A DNA stretch of 64,000 nucleotides from Adenanthera pavonina (taxonomy: Eukaryota; Streptophyta; Magnoliopsida; Fabales; Fabaceae). The stretch lies in NCBI GenBank assembly GCA_026686845.1, contig JAIVEN010000025.1:21007001-21071000 (forward strand). Reading direction: 5' to 3'. The notes under the pieces are model-generated. The model worked only from the letters and a program-made list of their open reading frames with translations, had not been told where the DNA came from and did no database searches. Positions 37,653 to 48,200 of the stretch are shown here, one piece after another. Numbering within the stretch: the stretch's first letter is position 1; the number at the start of each line of letters is the position of its first letter. A program made the position numbers and the translations under genes.

Positions 37653-40600
37653 ACGCCGTCATGACATCATTTTTGCCAAAGGATCCAACATTATGAAAAT
37701 GAATCGAAAAGCGTCGAAATATAAAACCTCACGAAATTTGTGACATGAAGTGACATAGTTAGTTTATTCGGCTTCATCGCAAGAACTTGAGCCCAGTTTG
37801 ATGAAATGAACACAATTGGATTCCGCCTTCACCTGATCTTGTTCGAAAGTTCTAGGTTTCTGAACATTCGGCGGGAAGTTCCAGGGAGAAAAATCTCAAA
37901 ATTTGGAATTTTAATCGAGTTCGAGAGTTTATCCGGCTCACCCACAACAATTTAAGTTTAGTTGGATGAATCGAGCTCAATTCGACTCCGTCGTGACGTC
38001 ATTTTTGCCAAAGGATCCAACATTATGAAAATGAATCGAAAAGCGTCGAAATATAAAACCTCACGAAATTTGTGACATGAAGTGACATAGTGAGTTTGTT
38101 CGGCTTCATCACAGTAATTTCAGCCCAGTTTGATGAAATGAACACAATTGGATTCCGCCTTCACCTGATCTTGTTCGAAAGTTCTGGGTTTCTGAACATT
38201 CGGCGGGAAGTTCCAGGAAGAAAAATCCCTGAAAATTTGGAATTTTAAGCGAGTTAGAGAGTTTATTCGGCTCACCCACAACAATTTAAGTTTAGTTGGA
38301 TGAATCGAGCTCAATTCGACTCCGTCGTGACGTCATTTTTGCCAAAGGATCCAACATTATGAAAATGAATCGAAAAGCGTCGAAATATAAAACCTCACGA
38401 AATTTGTGACATGAAGTGACATAGTGAGTTTATTCGGCTTCATCGCAGCAACTTGAGCCCAGTTTGATGAAATGAACACAATTGGATTCCGCCTTCACCT
38501 GATCTTGTTCGAAAGTTCTGGGTTTCTGAACATTCGGCGGGAAGTTCCAGGGGGAAAAATCCCGCAAAATTTGGAATTTTAAGCGAGTTAGAGAGTTTAT
38601 CTAGCTCCCTCACAACAATTTAAGTTTAGTTGGATGAATCGAGCTCAATTCGACGCCGTCATGACATCATTTTTGCCAAAGGATCCAACATTATGAAAAT
38701 GAATCGAAAAGCGTCGAAATATAAAACCTCACGAAATTTGTGACATGAAGTGACATAGTTAGTTTATTCGGCTTCATCGCAAGAACTTGAGCCCAGTTTG
38801 ATGAAATGAACACAATTGGATTCCGCCTTCACCTGATCTTGTTCGAAAGTTCTGTGTTTCTGAACATTCGGCGGGAAGTTCCAGGGAGAAAAATCCCTCA
38901 AAATTTGGAATTTTAAGCGAGTTCGAGAGTTTATCCGGCTCACTCACAACAATTTAAGTTTAGTTGGATGAATCGAGCTCAATTCGACTCCGTCATGACG
39001 TCATTTTTGCCAAAGGATCCAACATTACGAAAATGAATCGAAAAGCGTCGAAATATAAAACCTCACGAAATTTGTGACATGAAGTGACATAATAAGTTTA
39101 TTCTGCTTCATCGCAGTAATTTGAGCCCAGTTTGATGAAATGAACACAATTGGATTCCGCCTTCACCTGATCTTGTTCGAAAGTTCTAGGTTTCTGAACA
39201 TTCGGCGGGAAGTTCCAGGGAGAAAAATCTCAGAATTTGGAATTCTAAGCAAGTTAGAGAGTTTATTCGGCTCACCCACAACAATTTAAGTTTAGTTGGA
39301 TGAATCGAGCTCAATTCGACTCCGTCGTGACGTCATTTTTGCCAAAGGATCCAACATTATGAAAATGAATCGAAAAGCGTCGAAATATAAAACCTCACGA
39401 AATTTGTGACATGAAGTGACATAGTGAGTTTATTCGGCTTCATCGCAGTAATTTCAGCCCAGTTTGATGAAATGAACACAATTGGATTCCGCCTTCACCT
39501 GATCTTGTTCGAAAGTTCTGGGTTTCTGAACATTCGGCGGGAAGTTCCAGGAAGAAAAATCCCTGAAAATTTGGAATTTTAAGCGAGTTAGAGAGTTTAT
39601 TCGGCTCACCCACAACAATTTAAGTTTAGTTGGATGAATCGAGCTCAATTCGACTCCGTCGTGACGTCATTTTTGCCAAAGGATCCAACATTATGAAAAT
39701 GAATCGAAAAGCGTCGAAATATAAAACCTCACGAAATTTGTGACATGAAGTGACATAGTGAGTTTGTTCGGCTTCATCGCAGTAATTTCAGCCCAGTTTG
39801 ATGAAATGAACACAATTGGATTCCGCCTTCACCTGATCTTGTTCGAAAGTTCTGGGTTTCTGAACATTCGGCGGGAAGTTCCAGGAAGAAAAATCCCTGA
39901 AAATTTGGAATTTTAAGCGAGTTAGAGAGTTTATCCGGCTCACTCACAACAATTTAAGTTTAGTTGGATGAATCGAGCTCAATTCGACTCCGTCGTGACG
40001 TCATTTTTGCCAAAGGATCCAACATTATGAAAATGAATCGACAAGCGTCGAAATATAAAACCTCACGAAATTTGTGATATGAAGTGACATAGTAAGTTTA
40101 TTCTGCTTCATCGCAGTAATTTGAGCCCAGTTTGATGAAATGAACACAATTGGATTCCGCCTTCACCTGATCTTGTTCGAAAGTTCTGGGTTTCTGAACA
40201 TTCGGCGGGAAGTTCCAGGGGGAAAAATCCCGCAAAATTTGGAATTTTAAGCGAGTTAGAGAGTTTATCTAGCTCCCTCACAACAATTTAAGTTTAGTTG
40301 GATGAATCGAGCTCAATTCGACGCCGTCATGACATCATTTTTGCCAAAGGATCCAACATTATGAAAATGAATCGAAAAGCGTCGAAATATAAAACCTCAC
40401 GAAATTTGTGACATGAAGTGACATAGTTAGTTTATTCGGCTTCATCGCAAGAACTTGAGCCCAGTTTGATGAAATGAACACAATTGGATTCCGCCTTCAC
40501 CTGATCTTGTTCGAAAGTTCTAGGTTTCTGAACATTCGGCGGGAAGTTCCAGGGAGAAAAATCTCAAAATTTGGAATTTTAATCGAGTTCGAGAGTTTAT

Positions 40601-40970
40601 CCGGCTCACCCACAACAATTTAAGTTTAGTTGGATGAATCGAGCTCAATTCGACTCCGTCGTGACGTCATTTTTGCCAAAGGATCCAACATTATGAAAAT
40701 GAATCGAAAAGCGTCGAAATATAAAACCTCACGAAATTTGTGACATGAAGTGACATAGTGAGTTTGTTCGGCTTCATCGCAGTAATTTCAGCCCAGTTTG
40801 ATGAAATGAACACAATTGGATTCCGCCTTCACCTGATCTTGTTCGAAAGTTCTGGGTTTCTGAACATTCGGCGGGAAGTTCCAGGAAGAAAAATCCTCAA
40901 AATTTGGAATTTTAAGCGAGTTAGAGAGTTTATTCGGCTCACCCACAACAATTTAAGTTTAGTTGGATGA
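36321..40970. repeat. 2,668-bp higher-order repeat (eight monomers), about 1.7 units
   Basis: The TCCGTCATGACG marker recurs at 36321 and 38989, a step of 2,668 bp. Within that step the rare GAATCGACAAGCG monomer is found at about 37370 and 40038, also 2,668 apart. The eight-monomer unit contains the five-monomer set plus three extra monomers, including TTTTAATCGAGTTCGAGAG variants at 37910 and 40578. The second unit runs into other variants after about 40970. Confidence 0.82.
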
Positions 40971-43900
40971 ATCGAGCTCAATTCGACTCCGTCGTGACGT
41001 CATTTTTGCCAAAGGATCCAACATTATGAAAATGAATCGAAAAGCGTCGAAATATAAAACCTCACGAAATTTGTGACATGAAGTGACATAGTGAGTTTGT
41101 TCGGCTTCATCGCAGCAACTTGAGCCCAGTTTGATGAAATGAACACAATTGGATTCCGCCTTCACCTGATCTTGTTCGAAAGTTCTGGGTTTCTGAACAT
41201 TCGGCGGGAAGTTCCAGGGGGAAAAATCCCTCAAAATTTGGAATTTTAAGCGAGTTAGAGAGTTTATCCGGCTCACTCACAACAATTTAAGTTTAGTTGG
41301 ATGAATCGAGCTCAATTCGACTCCGTCGTGACGTCATTTTTGCCAAAGGATCCAACATTATGAAAATGAATCGAAAAGCGTCGAAATATAAAACCTCACG
41401 AAATTTGTGACATGAAGTGACATAGTGAGTTTGTTCGGCTTCATCGCAGCAACTTGAGCCCAGTTTGATGAAATGAACACAATTGGATTCCGCCTTCACC
41501 TGATCTTGTTCGAAAGTTCTGTGTTTCTGAACATTCGGCGGGAAGTTCCAGGGAGAAAAATCCGTCAAAATTTGGAATTTTAAGTGAGTTCGAGAGTTTA
41601 TCCGGCTCACTCACAACAATTTAAGTTTAGTTGGATGTATCGAGCTCAATTCGACTCCGTCGTGACGTCATTTTTGCCAAAGGATCCAACATTATGAAAA
41701 TGAATCGAAAAGCGCCGAAATATAAAACCTCACGAAATTTGTGACATGAAGTGACATAGTGAGTTTGTTCGGCTTCATCGCAGCAATTTGAGCCCAGTTT
41801 GAGGAAATGAACACAATTGGATTCCGCCTTCACCTGATCTTGTTCGTAAGTTCTGGGTTTCTGAACTTTCGGCGGGAAGTTCTAGGGAGAAAAATCTTCA
41901 AAATTTGGAATTTTGAGCGAGTTAGAGAGTTTATCTGGCTCACTCACAACAATTTAAGTTTAGTTGGATGAATCGAGCTCAATTCGACTCTGTCAAGACG
42001 TCATTTTTGCCAAAGGATCCAACATTATTAAAATGAATCGTAAAGCGTCGAAATATAAAACCTCACAAAATTTGTGACATGAAGTGACATAGTGAGTTTG
42101 TTCGGCTTCATCGCAGTAATTTCAGCCCAGTTTGATGAAATGAACACAATTGGATTCCGCCTTCACCTGATCTTGTTCGAAAGTTCTGGGTTTCTGAACA
42201 TTCGGCGGGAAGTTCCAGGAAGAAAAATCCCTGAAAATTTGGAATTTTAAGCGAGTTAGAGAGTTTATACGGCTCACTCACAACAATTTAAGTTTAGTTG
42301 GATGAATCGAGCTCAATTCGACTCCGTCGTGACGTCATTTTTGCCAAAGGATCCAACATTATGAAAATGAATCGACAAGCGTCGAAATATAAAACCTCAC
42401 GAAATTTGTGATATGAAGTGACATAGTAAGTTTATTCTGCTTCATCGCAGTAATTTGAGCCCAGTTTGATGAAATGAACACAATTGGATTCCGCCTTCAC
42501 CTGATCTTGTTCGAAAGTTCTGGGTTTCTGAACATTCGGCGGGAAGTTCCAGGGGGAAAAATCCCTCAAAATTTGGAATTTAAGCGAGTTAGAGAGTTTA
42601 TCTAGCTCCCTCACAACAATTTAAGTTTAGTTGGATGAATCGAGCTCAATTCGACTCCGTCATGACATCATTTTTGCCAAAGGATCCAACATTATGAAAA
42701 TGAATCGAAAAGCGTCGAAATATAAAACCTCACGAAATTTGTGACATGAAGTGACATAGTGAGTTTATTCGGCTTCATCGCAGCAACTTGAGCCCAGTTT
42801 GATGAAATGAACACAATTGGATTCCGCCTTCACCTGATCTTGTTCGAAAGATCTGTGTTTCTGAACATTCGGCGGGAAGTTCCAGGGAGAAAAATCCCTC
42901 AAAATTTGGAATTTTAATCGAGTTCGAGAGTTTATCCGGCTCACTCACAACAATTTAAGTTTAGTTGGATGAATCGAGCTCAATTCGACTCCGTCGTGAC
43001 GTCATTTTTGCCAAAGGATCCAACATTATGAAAATGAATCGTAAAGCATCGAAATATAAAACCTCACGAAATTTGTGACATGAAGTGACATAGTGAGTTT
43101 ATTCGGCTTCATCGCAGCAACTTGAGCCCAGTTTGATGAAATGAACACAATTGGATTCCGCCTTCACCTGATCTTGTTCGAAAGTTCTGGGTTTCTGAAC
43201 ATTCGGCGGGAAGTTCCAGGGGGAAAAATCCCTCAAAATTTGGAATTTTAAGCGAGTTAAAGAGTTTATCTAGCTCCCTCACAACAATTTAAGTTTAGTT
43301 GGATGAATCGAGCTCAATTCGACTCCGTCATGACGTCATTTTTGCCAAAGGATCCAACATTATGAAAATGAATCGTAAAGCATCGAAATATAAAACCTCA
43401 CGAAATTTGTGACATGAAGTGACATAGTGAGTTTGTTCGGCTTCATCGCAGCAATTTGAGCCCAGTTTGATGAAATGAACACAATTGGATTCCGCCTTCA
43501 CCTGATCTTGTTTGAAAGTTCTGGGTTTCTGAACATTCGGCGGGAAGTTCTAGGGAGAAAAATCTTCAAAATTTGGAATTTTGAGCGAGTTAGAGAGTTT
43601 ATCTAGCTCACTCACAACAATTTAAGTTTAGTTGGATGAATCGAGCTCAATTCGACTCTGTCAAGACGTCATTTTTGCCAATGGATCCAACATTATGAAA
43701 ATGAATCGTAAAGCATCGAAATATAAAACCTCACGAAATTTGTGACATGAAGTGACATAGTGAGTTTATTCGGCTTCATCGCAGCAACTTGAGCCCAGTT
43801 TGATGAAATGAACACAATTGGATTCCGCCTTCACCTGATCTTGTTTGAAAGTTTTGGGTTTCTGAACCTTCGGCGGGAAGTTCCAGGGAGAAAAATCCCT

Positions 43901-45290
43901 CAAAATTTGGAATTTTAAGCGAGTTAGAGAGTTTATCTGGCTTACTCACAACAATTTAAGTTTAGTTGGGTGAATCGAGCTCAATTCGACTCCGTCATGA
44001 CGTCATTTTTGCCAAAGGATCCAACATTATGAAAATGAATCGAAAAGCGTCGAAATATAAAACCTCACGAAATTTGTGACATGAAGTGACATAATAAGTT
44101 TATTCTGCTTCATCGCAGTAATTTGAGCCCAGTTTGATGAAATGAACACAATTGGATTCCGCCTTCACCTGATCTTGTTCGTAAGTTCTGGGTTTCTGAA
44201 CCTTCGGCGGGAAGTTCCAGGGAGAAAAATCCTCATAATTTGGAATTTTAAGCGAGTTAGAGAGTTTATGTAGCTCACTCACAACAATTTAAGTTTAGTT
44301 GGATGAATCGAGCTCAATTCGACTCTGTCAAGACGTCATTTTTGCCAAAGGATCCAACATTATGAAAATGAATCGTAAAGCATCGAAATATAAAACCTCA
44401 CGAAATTTGTGACATGAAGTGACATAGTGAGTTTATTCGGCTTCATCGCAGCAACTTGAGCCCAGTTTGATGAAATGAACACAATTGGATTCCGCCTTCA
44501 CCTGATCTTGTTTGAAAGTTCTGGGTTTCTGAACCTTCGGCGGGAAGTTCCAGGGAGAAAAATCCCTCAAAATTTGGAATTTTAAGCGAGTTAGAGAGTT
44601 TATCTGGCTTACTCACAACAATTTAAGTTTAGTTGGGTGAATCGAGCTCAATTCGACTCCGTCATGACATCATTTTTACCAAAGGATCCAACATTATGAA
44701 AATGAATCGAAAAGCGTCGAAATATAAAACCTCACGAAATTTGTGACATGAAGTGACATTGTGAGTTTATTCGGCTTCATCGCAGCAATTTGAGCCCAGT
44801 TTGATGAAATGAACACAATTTGCTTCCACCTTCACCTGATCTTGTTCGAAAGTTCTGGGTTTCTGAACATTCTCCGGGAAGTTCCAGGGAGAAAAATCCC
44901 TCAAAATTTGGAATTTTAAGCGAGTTAGAGAGTTTATCTGGCTCACTCACAACAATTTTAGTTTAGTTGGATGAATCGAGCTCAATTCGTCTCCATCATG
45001 ATGTCATTTTTGCCAAAGGATCCAACATTATGAAAATGAATTGAAAAGCGTCGAAATATAAGACCTCATTAAATTTGTGACATAGTGAGTTTATTCGGCT
45101 TCATCGCAGCAATTTGAGCCCAGTTTGATGAAATGAACACAATTGCATTCCGCCTTCACCTGATCTTGTTCGAAAGTTCTGGGTTTCTGAACATTCGGCG
45201 GGATGTTCCAGGGAGAAAAATCCCTCAAAATTTGGAATTTTAAGCGAGTTAAAGAGTTTATCTGGCTTACTCCCAACAATTTGAGTGTAC
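40971..45290. repeat. Right part of the homogeneous array, irregular monomer order
   Basis: About 13 monomers are still close to the array consensus, but I see no strict higher-order period. Private changes accumulate toward the right: TTCTCCGGG at 44870, CTCCATCATGATGTCA near 44990, and a shortened unit around 45061-45090 that lacks the ATGAAGTGAC part. Type 1 and type 2 monomers, and the GGGGGAAAAATCCCTC variant, are mixed. Confidence 0.75.
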
Positions 45291-48200
45291 TTTGAAGAAA
45301 CGAGTTCAATTCGACTCCATCATGATGTCATTTTTGCCGAAGCACCCAACTTTATGAAAATGAAACAAAAAGCCAAAAAAGGGAAAATATCGTGAAATTC
45401 GCACCAAGAAGTGACCTACTAAGTTTATCCGGCTTACTCACAACAATTTGAATCTAGCTGGTAGAAACTAGCTCAATTGGACTTCGTCATGATGTCATTT
45501 TCACCAAAGGATCCGTCTTTATGAAAATTCATTGAAAAGGATCAAAAAGTAAAAGTTCACGAAATTTACGACACGAAGTGACATAATAAGTTTATTCAGC
45601 TTCCTTGCAGCAATTTGAGCCTAGTTTGATGAAATGAAGACAATCGGATTCTGCTTTCACCTGTTCTTGTTCGAAAGTTTCGGGTTTCTAAACATTCGGC
45701 GGGAAGCTCCTGGAAGGAAAATCCTGTAAAATTTGGAATTTTAAGTGAGGTAAAGAGTTTGTCTGGCTTACTCACAACAATTTGAGTCGAGTTGGAAGAA
45801 ACGAGCTTAATTTGGCTCCGTCATGACATCATTTTCGCCAAAGGATTAAACTTTATGAAAATGCATGGAAAACTATCAAAAAGTAAAACCTCATGAAATT
45901 CATGACATGAAGTGACCTAGTGAATTTATCTAGCTTCCTCTCAGCAATTTGAGTCTATTTGGTAGAAACTAGTTCAATTCGATTCCATCATAATGTCATT
46001 TTCGCCAAAGGATCCGTTTTTATGAAAATTCATCAAAAAGCATCAAAAAGTAAAAGCTCATGATATTTGCAACTTGAAGCGACCTGGTGAATTTTTATTC
46101 GCCTTCCTCATAGCAATTTGGCCTAGTTTCATGTAATGAACACAATCGGATTCCGCATTCACCTAATCTTGTTCAAAAGTTCCAGGTTTCTGAACTTTCT
46201 CGCCAGGAAGCTCCAGGAAGGAAAATCCCACAAAATTTTGAATTTTAATTGAGTTAGCTATTTATTCGGCTTACACACAACATTTTGAGTCTAGTTGGTA
46301 GAAACTATCAATTCGACTAAGTCATGATGTCATTTTCACCAAAGGATCCGACTTTATAAAAATGCATCAAAAAGCATCAAAAAGTAAAAGCTCACGACAT
46401 TTGCAACATGAAGTGACCTAGTGAGTTTGTTTGGCTTCCTCGTAACATTTTGAGCCTAGTTTCATGAAATGAATAGTATTGAATTCCGCTTTCACTTGAT
46501 CTTGTTCGAAAGTTCCAGGTTTCTGAACATCCGCCGAGAAGCTCCACAAAGGAAAATCCCACAAAATTTTGCATTTTAAGTGAGGTAGAGAGTTTGTCCA
46601 GCTTACTCACAACAATTTGAGTCGTGTTGGAAGAAACAACCTCAATTCGACTCCATCATGACATCATTTTCGCTAAAGGATTCAACTTTATGAAAATGCA
46701 TGGAAAAGTATCAAAAAGTAAAACCTCACGAAATTTGTGACATGAAGTGACCTAGTGAATTTATCCAGCTTCCTCTCAGCAATTTGAGTCTAGTTGGTAG
46801 AAACGAGTTCAATTCGACTCCATCATAATGTCATTTTCGTCAAAGGATCCAACTGTATGAAAATGCATCGAATAGCAAGAAAAAGGAAAATCTCACAAAA
46901 TTTGCAATATGTAGTGAGCTAGTGAGTTAATCCGGCTTCCCCACAACAATTTGAGCCTAGTTTGATGAAATCAACATAATCGGATTTCGCTTTAACTTGA
47001 TTTTGTTCTAAAGTTCTAGGTTTCTAAACATTCGCCGGGAAGGTCCAGGGAAGAAAATCCCACAAAATTTAGAATTTCATGTGAGGTAGAGAGTTTATGC
47101 GGCTTACTCACAACAATTTAAGTCTAGTTGGAAGAAACGAGCTCAAATCAACTTTGTCATGATGTCATTTTGGCCAAATGATCCAACTTTATGAAAATAC
47201 ATCAGAAGGCAAAAAAAGGAAAATCTCACGAAATTTGCAACATGAAGTGAGCTAGTGAGTTTATCCGGCTTCCTCACAACAATTTGAGCCTAGTTTGATG
47301 AAATTAACACAATTGGATTCCGCTTTCACTTGATTTTGTTCGAAAGTTTCAAGTTTCTAAACATTTACCGGTAAGCTCTGGGGAGGAGAATGCCATAAAA
47401 TTTGGAATTTTAAGCGAGCTAGATAGTTTATCCGGCTTACACACAACAATTTGAGTCCAGTTGGAGGAAACGAGTTAAAATTGACTTCGTCATTATGTCA
47501 TTTTGGCCAAATGATCCAGCTTTATGAAAATGCATCGGAAGCCAAAAAAAGGAAAATCTTACGAAATTTACAACATGAAGTGACCTAGTGAGTTTATCCG
47601 GCATTCTCACAACAATTTGACCCTAGTTTTTTGAAATGAACAAATTTGGATTCCGCTTTAACCTCATTTTGGTCAAAAGTTCTAGGTTCCTAAACATTCA
47701 CTGAGAAGCTATAGGGAGGAGAATGCCACAAGATTTGGAATTTTAAGTGAGGTAGAGAGTTTATGCAGCTTACTCATAAGAATTTGAGTCTAGTTGGAAT
47801 AAACGAGCTCAATTTGGCTTCATCATCTCACCATCTTGGCCAAATGATCCAACTTTATGAAAATGCATTAAAAAGAAAAAAAAAAGGAAAATCTCATGAA
47901 ATTTGCAACATGAAGAGAGCTAGTAAGCTTATCCGACATCCTCACACTAATTTGAGCCTAGTTTGGTGAAATGAACACAATCGGATTCTGCTTTAACCTC
48001 ATTTTGGTCGAAAGTTCCAGGTTTCTAAACATTCATCGAGAAGCTCTAGGAAGGAGAATGCCACAAGATTTGGAATTTTAAGCGAGGTAGAGAGTTTATA
48101 TGGCTTACTCACAGCAATTTGAGTCTAGTTGGAAGAAACGAGCTAAATTCGACTCCGTCATCACATCATTTTGGCCAAAGGATCCAACTTTACGAAAATG

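Larger units (their letters stand above)
11096..45290. repeat. Homogeneous satellite array, ~332-334 bp monomer, about 103 copies
   Basis: A head-to-tail tandem repeat fills 34 kb without a gene. One unit, for example 24601-24932 (332 bp), has two related halves that both begin at GAGTTT: 24601-24767 (167 bp) and 24768-24932 (165 bp). Landmarks in the first half are GAATCGAGCTCAATTCGAC, a TGACGTCA palindrome in many copies, and GGATCCAACATT. Landmarks in the second half are TTGATGAAATGAACACAATT and GGCGGGAAGTTC. Two main variants occur. Type 1 has GTCAAGACGTCA, CCAATGGATCC and CATAATAAGTTTATT. Type 2 has GTCGTGACGTCA, CCAAAGGATCC and CATAGTGAGTTTGTT. Recurrent ORFs of 60-105 codons on either strand arise because the unit is close to 333 bp; they are not genes. 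A centromeric, pericentromeric or other heterochromatic site is plausible but unproven. Confidence 0.96.

Noticed and set aside
11096..45290. CRISPR-like or gene-family interpretation of the tandem array
   Set aside because: Repeats are ~333 bp with no unique spacers, no cas-like genes are present, and the context is plant retrotransposons.
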